Position numbers and translations under genes: made by a program. Shown piece after piece: positions 1-8,368 of a DNA stretch of 14,264 nt (the stretch's first letter is position 1; every line of letters begins with the position of its first letter). Origin of the DNA: Candidatus Rhodoferax mariagerensis (lineage in GTDB: Bacteria; Pseudomonadota; Gammaproteobacteria; Burkholderiales; Burkholderiaceae_C); NCBI GenBank assembly GCA_016719055.1, contig JADKAW010000012.1:1-14264 (forward strand), written 5' to 3'. The notes under the pieces are model-generated. The model saw only the letters and a list, made by a program, of their open reading frames with translations. It had not been told where the DNA came from and did not search any database.

Positions 1-29
1 TACCTGCCTAAATTGGCCTGAGTAGATAC
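1..29 (+). mobile_element. Right terminus of a first IS66-family copy (cut by window edge)
   Basis: These 29 bases are identical to positions 2080-2108, which are the last transposase codons, the stop codon and the right inverted repeat of the complete IS66-like element further on. Identity stops exactly at base 29 (GTAGATAC), and the flanks then differ completely (AATTTTTC here, TCCCGGAG there). This fixes the right tip of the element and shows that a second copy in the same orientation lies just outside the window. An edge starting inside a repeated IS would fit a contig end, which is inference. Confidence 0.85.
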
Positions 30-72
30 AATTTTTCTATGTTTTATGTAGCAAATTTTACTTTTTCTAGCT

Positions 73-153
73 TGGTAGGCCGTGTACCAGGACTTGAAAC
101 CTACGACCAAAGGATTATGAGTCCTCTGCTCCAACCAACTGAGCTAACGGCCC
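73..153 (-). tRNA. Degenerate tRNA-Met (anticodon CAT), probable pseudogene
   Basis: Read on the minus strand this begins GGGCCGTTAGCTCAGTTGG, has the anticodon loop CTCATAA (anticodon CAT, elongator methionine type) and ends with an encoded CCA. The acceptor stem pairs over 7 bp with one terminal G-U, and the D and anticodon arms are normal apart from a G where most tRNA-Met genes have A in the D loop (GGTTGGAGC). The T arm is abnormal: the loop has one extra T, and the 3' side of the stem carries about three extra bases (CCTGGTAC instead of CCTAC). The gene is therefore 81 nt including CCA instead of the usual 77. It is probably non-functional, or it carries sequencing errors. Confidence 0.75.
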
Positions 154-386
154 GTCCGAAGCGTTAATTGTAAATGGCTAGTTGTGATAGCTCAGCGCGA
201 TACTGACAAATTTGGACGTGATGTGCACATTTTGAATCATCCGGTCATAGGCCATACGCGTTGGCTCGATAACACCCCTGCGCGCCAACCTACCAGTCCG
301 TGCACCTCGTAAAAGGTGCTGCCGTAGACCTGGTGGCATTGGCGCTCAACGTGGACCCTCGATATCGCGCAGAGATTCGCTCCAGG
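154..386. other. Intergenic stretch with decayed coding-like remnants
   Basis: No intact gene is visible between the tRNA remnant and the small minus-strand ORF. Two short plus-strand stretches look coding: one, around 180-310, contains FGRDVHILNHPVIGHTRWLD; the other, in another frame around 280-400, contains VKGAAVDLVALALNVDPRYR. They could be one gene broken by a frameshift. I do not recognise either, and neither has a start codon with a ribosome binding site. No promoter or terminator was identified. Confidence 0.3.
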
Positions 387-542
387 TCAGCTTGCGCGTG
401 AGGCCATGACGTGGAAATGTTCGGTGCTGGGGCAAAGTCGAAACCCGAGCATCACCCGAGCAGCGAACCACGATGCGAGAAGCTGGTCCAACGGGCGAAG
501 TCCATTACCTGAGCGAAAAGCGTCATTCCAGAACGCAATCAT
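387..542 (-). CDS. Hypothetical 51-residue ORF next to the IS insertion
   Basis: From ATG at 542 this frame encodes a 51-residue peptide starting MIAFWNDAFRSGNG and ending HVMASRAS. I do not recognise a family. The IS66-like element is inserted a few bases upstream: the target duplication occupies 544-551, so whatever leader or promoter this ORF had now lies beyond the IS at 2109 and up. In the reconstructed pre-insertion sequence the ATG is preceded by CTCCGGGAA, a weak Shine-Dalgarno candidate, and a stop codon lies seven codons upstream in frame. It may equally be a remnant of a longer gene. A longer frame running to 587 enters the IS end and is not biological. Confidence 0.3.
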   Translation of the reverse strand: MIAFWNDAFRSGNGLRPLDQLLASWFAARVMLGFRLCPSTEHFHVMASRAS

Positions 543-543
543 T

Positions 544-551
544 TCCCGGAG
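544..551. repeat. Left 8-bp target site duplication of the IS66 element
   Basis: TCCCGGAG is repeated exactly at 2109-2116, directly outside the two inverted repeats. Eight bases is the duplication length typical of the IS66 family, so this marks a genuine transposition event with both ends retained. Confidence 0.85.
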
Positions 552-567
552 GTAACTTCTCAGCCCC
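552..567 (+). repeat. Left terminal inverted repeat of the IS66 element
   Basis: GTAACTTCTCAGCCCC begins directly after the target duplication. Compared with the inward-read right end GTATCTACTCAGGCC it differs at the fourth, seventh and thirteenth bases. The GTA tip and the CTCAG core are shared. Confidence 0.75.
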
Positions 568-617
568 CAATGAAGTCCAGTCGTCAATGCTATGAGTGAG
601 AGCGATAATCAGACCTG

Positions 618-2090
618 ATGCAAAACTTACCCGATCTCGCAAAGCTCAGCCATGTGCAAAAGGACGATTTGATCCGTGCGCTGTTTTCATTGCAGAGCCA
701 AGTACGAGAACTCGTGACGCAGATGGCTGTGCTGCAGGAGCGCATCAATCAGCTCGAAGGCCGTCTTGCGCTCAACAGCAAAACTCCAGCAAGCCGCCAT
801 CAAGCGACGGACTGAACAAACCCGCACCAAAGTCCTTGCGTGTTGCGGGTCGCAACCCAACAGGTGGGCAGGATGGTCATCCAGGGCGTACCTTGAGGCA
901 GGTCACTGAGCCCCGACAAAATCATTACCCACAACGTACCCGACAACTGCCCAGCGTGTCACGGCAAGCTCGCTTTTGCGTACGTCGCAGAAACACGTCA
1001 AGTCTTTGATTTGGCCTGTTCTGCAGTGTGAGGTGACGAGCACCGCGTCATGCAAGCCATCTGCGCTTGTGGGCATGTGCACACCGCAGAATTTCCAGCC
1101 GATGTAGCCGCGCGCGTGCAATACGGCCCACGGGCACAGGCGGCCATGGTGCACCTTAACCTTAATCACGCTGTCTCCGTAGAGCGCACGGCTGCGCTGA
1201 TGAAAGACCTCTTTGACTTACCCGTGAGCAAGCAACGGTTATCAAGGCAGGCCAGATGGGCGCAAACCTCTTGAAGCCCAGCGTTGAAGACATCGGCCAA
1301 GCTGTGGTCAAAGCAGAGGTGGCACATGCCGATGAGAGCAGCCTGCGGGTTGCCAAGACGCCGCACTGGCTGCATGTATTGGCCACCGAGACACTGACCT
1401 GGATGGGGTTGCCACCCCTGCGTGGCGGTGAAGCGTTTGAATCTCTGGCCCTGCCACAGCTTTTCAAAGGCGTGTTGGTGCACGACGGCTGGATACCCTA
1501 CAAGGCCTGGAGTGCCAGCACGCCCTGTGCAACCAACACCACTTGCGCGAGTTGACTTACCTCCATGAAGAGCAAGGACAAGCTTTGGGCAGGCGACATG
1601 ATTGAGTTGCTCTCGCACGCCAATCACTTGACAATCGCAATTGTGTTGATGACAAAACGCCCCGCTACGCCAGCGTGAAGTATCAAAGCCAAGTAGCTGA
1701 TCTGCGCGACTTGTATGACGCAATTCTGGCGCAAGCTCAGACAGAAAACCCCATTGAGCCCGCCACTGGCAAACGCGGCAGACCCAAGCAAAGCAAGGCC
1801 ACCAATTTGATCGGCCGACTGCGTAATTACAGCGATGATGTTTGGCGCTTCACGACGCAGCTCAACGTACCGTTCACCAACAACCTTGCTGAACAGACCG
1901 TGCGTATGCCTAAGGTCAAGCAAAAGGTCCGGCTGCTTTCCGAACACCGCAAGGTGCCAAGGACTACGTCATCCGCTCCTATTGCGCCACCATGCACAAG
2001 CAAGGGCCAACATCTTTTGAGTCCCTCGTCGCTGCCTTCAAGGGTGCACCCCTCAGCCAAGCTTCGCCTGAATCCGATCTACCTGCCTAA
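618..2090 (+). pseudogene. IS66-family transposase, frameshifted
   Basis: Joining frames gives a near full-length DDE transposase of about 490 residues. In order it shows an N-terminal coiled coil (LIRALFSLQSQVREL onward), the family signature NSSKPPSSDG, a zinc-finger region (CPACHG, then ICACGH), and the three acidic sites in ADESSL, VHDGW and NNLAEQTVRMPKVKQK, ending SDLPA with TAA at 2088-2090. The frame breaks near 780 (one A short), 911-914 (extra C), 1013, 1038, 1232, 1507, 1585, 1629, 1929 and 1940. All are plus or minus one base, mostly in runs of identical bases, and the corrected frame has no nonsense codon. It is either a recent pseudogene or an intact gene with indel sequencing errors. 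The ATG at 618 fits the family N-terminus (LPDLAKLS) but lacks an obvious ribosome binding site. Confidence 0.88.
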
Positions 2091-2093
2091 ATT

Positions 2094-2108
2094 GGCCTGA
2101 GTAGATAC
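2094..2108 (-). repeat. Right terminal inverted repeat of the IS66 element
   Basis: GGCCTGAGTAGATAC, read inward on the minus strand as GTATCTACTCAGGCC, matches the left terminus. The boundary is confirmed because the identical sequence ends at base 29 of the window before unrelated flanks. Confidence 0.8.
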
Positions 2109-2116
2109 TCCCGGAG
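2109..2116. repeat. Right 8-bp target site duplication of the IS66 element
   Basis: TCCCGGAG is identical to 544-551 and immediately follows the right inverted repeat. Confidence 0.85.
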
Positions 2117-2406
2117 TTGTTAACTTAGGAAACTGCCAGTAAAAGGCACCATGAAATTCAAATCGACACTAAAACTATTTCGCCCGCAACCTCGGATGAC
2201 TATTGGGTTTGCGTGAAATCAAAACCGCGATCACCGGACAGTAGTGATCCCCGCTTTATAGGCTCGCTCGCATATCTCACGCCGCACCTGTCTACTGTGC
2301 TGCTGACTCAAGTCAATGGGTGCAGCATTACCTTGCATACTGCGCTTGCAGCCGGGGCTATTCTCGTTGGTAGATCCTTGGAAACCGACGATTTCCATCG
2401 ACTTCA
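2117..2406. other. Intergenic, no recognisable gene
   Basis: This stretch holds only short frames. One of 21 codons from ATG at 2151 (MKFKSTLKLF onward) lacks a convincing ribosome binding site or a recognisable product, and an overlapping GTG frame from 2213 has a composition unlike a protein. I see no promoter, terminator or strong repeat. Confidence 0.4.
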
Positions 2407-2593
2407 GTGGAGCATCCAGACGATCTTGAAAAGGCTACACCGGCAACTGCAGCCAAGACGTTGGCAACCAGGGTGAAGAACAAATTGGCATTTTTCATTG
2501 GTTTGGTTTCCAAAGAGCAAGACGGCGGCGTCAACATGAAGCATTTGGCAACGCTTGCTGCCAAGTTCGGTTATACCCTTCCTGCCGAGGCTT

Positions 2594-5321
<2,728 letters not shown>

Positions 5322-5430
5322 GATGTGGGAGGCTCTTTCGATTGGATGATTGAATAGGTTAATGCAGATCCAAACTTCTTTCAAACTTGGCCAAAACGAC
5401 CAAACTATAAAATACAAATGTCGTACCTAT

Positions 5431-5586
5431 ATGACGGTCGCGGAGCGATTTATACGCGGCCAACAGGCAGTGCTTGTTGGCGCCGATCAAATATTGATCC
5501 AGGGCGAGTAGTTGCTTTCTGAATTGGCAACTTTGCATAAGCGTACTGAATTGCTGGTTGTGGCCCCCCTGACTTCGGTTTTCTGA
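5431..5586 (+). pseudogene. Doubtful 51-codon ORF interrupted by TAG
   Basis: From ATG at 5431 the frame reads MTVAERFIRGQQAVLVGADQ and continues to a TAG at 5509-5511. It then resumes as LLSELATLHKRTELLVVAPL before TGA at 5584-5586. The amphipathic composition on both sides of the stop suggests one small protein with a CAG-to-TAG change. A TATAAA sequence lies 20 bases upstream of the ATG, but no convincing -35 is present. I do not recognise the family, and chance is possible. Confidence 0.25.
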
Positions 5587-5779
5587 ATTGATTCGTTGCG
5601 CAAGCGGGACAATCTGGGAATTAAGGTCGGAGACTGAAGGGAGGTGAGATATTCAAAGGGGAAAACGCGATATTTCCGATATTTAAGGGGAAAAATAACA
5701 ACTTAGGGGGACGCGACGCGAAAATTACTTTCCTGACACGAAAGTACCAAAATGCTTTGAATCTTAGGCAGCTTGACGG
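5587..5779. other. Non-coding junction between chromosome remnant and prophage
   Basis: No gene is apparent. The stretch is more AT-rich than its surroundings and contains two GGGGAAAA blocks (in 5657-5695) separated by a tandem CGATATTT/CCGATATTT, and an inverted repeat TACTTTC-7 nt-GAAAGTA at 5726-5746. It lies directly beyond the last phage gene and may hold the deletion or integration junction of the prophage. No tRNA or obvious attachment-site repeat is visible. Confidence 0.4.
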
Positions 5780-6328
5780 CTACTCTCCGACCAGATAGTT
5801 GCCAATGATGTCGAGGATGCTGGCTTTGTCTGCGGCTGAAACACCCAGGAACGGGCGGGCCGGGATGTCACCCCACAAATGAGGCCACTGGGCCTTGGTA
5901 CCGCCAAATTGCTGCATGGCGGCGTACACCTTGGGGCTGCCGATGCGCACGCTGCTGTTGCCGTCGAGCTGGTAATTGATGGTGGATTGCAGGGTTTTAG
6001 TTTCGCCGGTCAGTGGGTTTTTGGCACCAGCGCGGGCAGCTCCCTGTTTACTCAGGCTACCGTCTTTCTTGAGGTTGCGATTGGGGATGATGCTGCCGTC
6101 TTTGCGGTAATTGGTAATGTGCAGGCCCAAAAAGCGGTCGATGGTGACCTGACTGTTGGCCTCCCACTTGACACCGTCCGGGCCAGTGGCGCTGGCAAAG
6201 CGTGCTTTGGTGCTGACCACCAGGTCTTGGCCGATCTCCTTCATTACGGGTTTAAAGTTGCTGCACTTGCGCGCCAGCTCGCCGAGCATGTCCAGCACCT
6301 GGCGGTCATTGACTTGAATGGTGATCAT
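5780..6328 (-). CDS. Phage virion morphogenesis protein, Mu gpG-like
   Basis: The 182-residue product begins MITIQVNDRQVLDMLGELAR and has the C-terminal signature of the Mu gpG / phage virion morphogenesis (tail completion) family: YAAMQQFGGTKAQWPHLWGD followed by IPARPFLGVS near residues 135-170. Family members act during head-tail joining or tail completion. The start at 6328 was chosen because family proteins begin near an MIxIxxND-type segment, and because this ATG overlaps the stop of the preceding 20-codon ORF in an ATGA arrangement, which suggests translational coupling. An in-frame extension to 6430 crosses the methyltransferase relic and is unlikely to be used. In Mu-like phages this gene follows the gpF gene, as it does here, with about 500 bp of extra DNA between. 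Downstream the expected protease and major head genes are missing. Confidence 0.88.
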   Translation of the reverse strand: MITIQVNDRQVLDMLGELARKCSNFKPVMKEIGQDLVVSTKARFASATGPDGVKWEANSQVTIDRFLGLHITNYRKDGSIIPNRNLKKDGSLSKQGAARAGAKNPLTGETKTLQSTINYQLDGNSSVRIGSPKVYAAMQQFGGTKAQWPHLWGDIPARPFLGVSAADKASILDIIGNYLVGE

Positions 6329-6387
6329 GAGGTTGACTCGTGGGCGGTGCAGTCGCCGATGATGCGTTTCTGAAAAGTTTGTTTCAT
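6325..6387 (-). CDS. 20-codon relic of a methyltransferase start, coupled to the gpG-like gene
   Basis: The ATG at 6387 opens a frame reading MKQTFQKRIIGDCTAHESTS, whose TGA overlaps the gpG-like ATG. The RIIGDCT segment matches the residues after the start in the methyltransferase fragment at 6414-6716 and lies in the 22-bp direct repeat. After that repeat the sequence turns into unrelated residues, so this is not a functional enzyme. It may serve only as a leader peptide that delivers ribosomes to the gpG-like gene, or have no role at all. Confidence 0.4.
   Translation of the reverse strand: MKQTFQKRIIGDCTAHESTS
6348..6369. repeat. 22-bp direct repeat, copy 1
   Basis: Twenty-two bases starting GTGCAGTCGCCGATGATGCG are repeated exactly at 6658-6679. 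On the minus strand both copies code for RIIGDCT after a start codon. The copies bracket about 290 bp containing the hairpin-rich segment. Confidence 0.85.
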
Positions 6388-6422
6388 GGTGGGAAAGTTG
6401 GTAAGATGAGGACTCAAGCTTC

Positions 6423-6590
6423 TGCGGCACAAGTCTCGTAGCGAACTGCCGCCCCGACGGTCAATACGGTGGGGTGACCTGTACCCGGACAGGTCTGAGT
6501 GAAAACGACTGAGTGGCGAGTCAGTCGCGCAGAAGACGCGAGGGGTTCCAGGTGCCCCTCAACCCCTGTTTTCATTCCTCCCAACAGGCC
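6423..6590. other. Hairpin-rich segment of unknown identity
   Basis: At least four strong inverted repeats follow each other: GCGGCA..TGCCGC (6424-6452), ACCTGT-CCGGGT-type ACCTGTACCCGGACAGGT (6477-6494), CGACTGAGTGGCGAGTCAGTCG (6507-6528) and GAGGGG..CCCCTC (6540-6560), with a possible CCCC..GGGG pair between the first two. The spacing and GC-rich stems suggest a structured RNA or a transposon end, for example the 3' end of an IS200/IS605-type element. I found no transposase and no domain V of a group II intron. The strand is undecided. Confidence 0.5.
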
Positions 6591-6657
6591 CGCGTAGCCG
6601 GGGCCAGTCTTACCCGGCCCAGCGCGCAGCAACTCCAGGCAATCGCCCCGGTACAGC

Positions 6658-6679
6658 GTGCAGTCGCCGATGATGCGTT
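6658..6679. repeat. 22-bp direct repeat, copy 2
   Basis: Exact second copy of the sequence at 6348-6369, here inside the methyltransferase N-terminal fragment. See the first copy for context. Confidence 0.85.
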
Positions 6680-6710
6680 GCTCGAAAACCGGGCTTGGAT
6701 TTGGTAGGGT

Positions 6711-6738
6711 TTGCATATTTGGTTGGGTTATCTATAAT
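6711..6738 (+). promoter_or_regulatory. Sigma70-type promoter of the structured RNA gene
   Basis: A perfect TATAAT (6733-6738) is preceded, with a 16-bp spacer, by TTGCAT (6711-6716), a three-of-six match to the -35 consensus. The predicted transcript starts near 6743-6745, exactly at the 5' base of the 10-bp closing helix of the RNA. No plus-strand protein gene starts here, which supports an RNA product. Confidence 0.7.
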
Positions 6739-6742
6739 TCAC

Positions 6743-6868
6743 GCACTGGCTGAGGTCCTTAGGCTGACTCGGCCTGCATCGCAAGATGCAGATGAGCCGA
6801 CCGGGGTCGCCAACCCGGCCCAGCCAGTGCCCTCATCTGATACGAACCGCCCCTTTGGGCGGTTTTTG
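6743..6868 (+). ncRNA. Putative structured small RNA, about 125 nt, unknown family
   Basis: The transcript is closed by a perfect 10-bp helix GCACTGGCTG (6743-6752) with CAGCCAGTGC (6821-6830). Inside are CTGCATC-GCAA-GATGCAG (6774-6791), a 7-bp hairpin with a GNRA loop, extended by TCGGC/GCCGA (6769-6773 with 6796-6800) across an ATGA bulge, and CCGGG-8 nt-CCCGG (6801-6818). GGCTGAG (6748-6754) can alternatively pair with CTCGGCC (6768-6774), which would compete with the closing helix and suggests a possible two-state fold. The promoter and terminator match both ends. It runs opposite to the phage genes, and its last 35 nt are antisense to the gpF-like 3' end. The GNRA loop exists only on this strand. 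It is not a tRNA, 6S or tmRNA by eye, and I recognise no family. Confidence 0.68.
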
Positions 6869-8113
6869 TTTGGGACTGACCACCAGCGACAAAAACCATG
6901 CCTCGTCCCCGGAGGCATCGATTTTTATGGCCGCGCGATACGCCTTGTCTGCCAGCATCAAAAGCAAATAACGCTTGTCCTTATGGCCTGCCCACACTTG
7001 AGCCATGCGCATGATTTCTGGAATGCGCAGGTAGTCCTCAAAAGTGATTTCCGGGTGCCTGTCCTTGTGCTCATCAAGGCTGACTCTTGACAGCCATAGG
7101 TCAGTGGCCGTGGTGCCGTACAACTGGCGGTCTGCATCCGTCAGTGAGGCAACTGCGACACGTGCGGGCATATTGGGCTCATCATCAAAGAACTTTTTGA
7201 AGTCAGCCGCCGTCATGTTATTCATGGTGTCAAGTCTATTGGGAGAAATGACCGCTTGCGGCTGATCCGCCCCCAATGCTTCCTTGATTACTGCCTGAAT
7301 AGGTTTCTGTGTGCCCAATACAACCGCCGCTTCCTGACTCAGCGCATGCGCCAGCTCCGGCGACAGCTTCGCCAGCTTGGCATCCACCAGCGACTGCAGC
7401 GAAGCCCGGGCATTCGCCCCAGGCGCATACGCCCAACCCTTATCAATACCGGGTGGTGCACCGGTCTTGGCATCCACCGTATCCCAGCCATCGGGAGGCT
7501 CGGTGCGGTCGCCTGCCTTGGGTCCGCGCACCGCCTGCACATAACAATGGCAACCCCAGCCATTGGGCGGAAAGTGCGTCAGCCAAAACGGATGATCATG
7601 GCGCAGCGTCAAACCCGCATCGCCCCAGGCCTTGTGCTGCGCACGCGGATGCAGCACGCTGTCGCTGTGGATGTAGCGCCAAAACGGGCGCACCGCCAGC
7701 AGCTCGGGGTCGTGCAGTTGCGCCCAGCGACCGGCGGCATAGCTGGTGGCGATATTGGTCTGGTAAATCACCCGCGTGCGCCAGGCCCTTCCTGCGGTAG
7801 TGCCCTCACCGGTCCAGCCGCTCTTGGCTACAGCAGCGGCAAACTGCTTGCGAAAATCCCCAATACTTTGCCCGGCAATACTCTTGTCAACCGCCGCGCG
7901 CAAGTCGGCCAACAGGTCAGCCTTTTGCGCCCCGGCGACGATAAACGCCCGGTCATGCGCGGCGGACTCGATGTCGTTCCAGCGTTCAGTAGGCAAATTG
8001 AGCTTCTTGCGGAAAAAATCAATCTGCTCCTGAAACTGCTGGCGCGCGCCGTCCATGGCCGATGCCGAGTGATCTGCTGCAAGGCGCAAAGCAACGCTAC
8101 TGGAAGTGGCCAT
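6833..8113 (-). CDS. Mu gpF-like head morphogenesis protein with C-terminal PBECR-type nuclease domain
   Basis: The 426-residue product has the Mu F / SPP1 gp7 domain at about residues 40-195, including the family's terminal signature THFPPNGWGCHCYVQAV (179-195) with its paired cysteines. Such proteins are minor capsid components packaged inside the head. Residues 335-412 (DLWLSRVSLDEHKDRHPEI onward to AWFLSLV) look like a phage Barnase-EndoU-ColicinE5/D-RelE (PBECR) nuclease: a conserved H-x-x-R-H-P-E element, a central helix, and paired strands with Y392/R393 and W406/F407. These domains are known as C-terminal toxins on gpF-like polyvalent proteins and would be delivered with the DNA. The start at 8113 follows the preceding stop by 18 bp, and no strong ribosome binding site is seen. 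The stop at 6833 lies inside the convergent RNA gene. Confidence 0.9.
   Translation of the reverse strand: MATSSSVALRLAADHSASAMDGARQQFQEQIDFFRKKLNLPTERWNDIESAAHDRAFIVAGAQKADLLADLRAAVDKSIAGQSIGDFRKQFAAAVAKSGWTGEGTTAGRAWRTRVIYQTNIATSYAAGRWAQLHDPELLAVRPFWRYIHSDSVLHPRAQHKAWGDAGLTLRHDHPFWLTHFPPNGWGCHCYVQAVRGPKAGDRTEPPDGWDTVDAKTGAPPGIDKGWAYAPGANARASLQSLVDAKLAKLSPELAHALSQEAAVVLGTQKPIQAVIKEALGADQPQAVISPNRLDTMNNMTAADFKKFFDDEPNMPARVAVASLTDADRQLYGTTATDLWLSRVSLDEHKDRHPEITFEDYLRIPEIMRMAQVWAGHKDKRYLLLMLADKAYRAAIKIDASGDEAWFLSLVVSPKQKPPKGAVRIR
6845..6871 (+). terminator. Rho-independent terminator of the structured RNA
   Basis: AACCGCCC (6845-6852), a CTTT loop and GGGCGGTT (6857-6864) form an 8-bp stem followed by TTTGTTT, giving five consecutive T from 6863 to 6867. 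The same palindrome encodes part of the last codons of the gpF-like protein on the other strand (KPPKGAV), so it does double duty. The poly-T tract exists only in the plus-strand direction. Confidence 0.8.
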
Positions 8114-8131
8114 AAAACAGGGTCCGGTTGA

Positions 8132-8368
8132 TCAGGGCTTGAGCCACAGCAGCTCATCGCGCCGGTGGCGCTGGCGCGCCAACTGTGCGGGCAACACCGG
8201 GCGTGGCTGATTGAAATACAAGCCCTGCAGCCGGCCAGCGCTGGCACCTATCGCGGGCGGCAAAGGCGCAGCACCACGGGGTGACCAAGCCTGGCGGGCA
8301 AACGAGCGGCGCGAAAACGACTTAGGGTGAAACACCGACACCCCGCCAAGGATCGGCCTCAGAGCCAT
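8132..8368 (-). CDS. Small basic phage protein, unknown function
   Basis: This frame overlaps the end of the upstream spike-like gene and stops 18 bp before the gpF-like start. From ATG 8368 it gives 78 residues (MALRPILGGVSVFHPKSFSR onward) rich in Arg, Pro and Ala, ending DELLWLKP. Upstream ATG 8404 and downstream GTG codons near 8340, preceded by GGCGGGG, are alternative starts. A GTG start would reduce the overlap to almost nothing and looks the most natural. I recognise no domain. The tight packing in the operon supports its being a real gene. Confidence 0.55.
   Translation of the reverse strand: MALRPILGGVSVFHPKSFSRRSFARQAWSPRGAAPLPPAIGASAGRLQGLYFNQPRPVLPAQLARQRHRRDELLWLKP

Larger units (their letters stand above)
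552..2108 (+). mobile_element. Complete IS66-family (ISBst12-like) insertion sequence, 1557 bp
   Basis: The left end GTAACTTCTCAGCCCC (552-567) matches the reverse complement of the right end (GTATCTACTCAGGCC, read inward from 2108) at about 12 of the first 15 positions. An 8-bp duplication TCCCGGAG flanks both ends. A single transposase frame fills the element and no tnpA/tnpB accessory ORFs are present, which points to the ISBst12-type subgroup rather than classic three-gene IS66. Another copy ends at base 29. The insertion separates the small ORF at 387-542 from its former upstream DNA. The ends look intact, but the transposase is frameshifted, so autonomous movement would need trans-acting transposase or corrected sequence. 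Confidence 0.88.
6414..6716 (-). pseudogene. Truncated phage DNA methyltransferase, N-terminal fragment
   Basis: The frame starts at ATG 6716 with MQTLPNPSPVFEQRIIGDCT and continues LYRGDCLELL. This is the characteristic N-terminus of phage and restriction-type N-4/N-6 DNA methyltransferases (GDCLELL, normally followed within about 15 residues by the DPPY catalytic motif). Here similarity stops after ELLRAG, and about 68 unrelated residues follow (GPGKTGPGYAGLLGG onward) before the stop at 6414. No DPPY and no SAM-binding FxGxG are present, so the enzyme is dead. The unrelated part coincides with the hairpin-rich segment. The position between the gpF and gpG genes suggests a cargo gene that was lost through deletion or insertion. 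The 5' start lies just upstream of the plus-strand RNA promoter. Confidence 0.6.

Noticed and set aside
5640..5715. Short GTG-started peptide after AGGGAGG near 5641
   Set aside because: The purine run overlaps the GTG itself, leaving no spacing, and the 20-codon product is low complexity.
6423..6590. Group II intron or retron origin for the hairpin-rich segment
   Set aside because: No domain V sequence, no bulged AY pair near an AC/AT boundary and no reverse transcriptase are visible in the window.
6743..6830. tRNA-like or 6S-like reading of the structured RNA
   Set aside because: The closing helix is 10 bp, no T-loop or anticodon loop of the right size exists, and the element is too short and lacks the open central bubble of 6S RNA.
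7256..8131. Plus-strand 291-codon open frame opposite the gpF-like gene
   Set aside because: It is antisense to a well-supported phage gene, is Arg/Pro/His-rich as expected of a GC-rich shadow frame, and has no recognisable motif or ribosome binding site.
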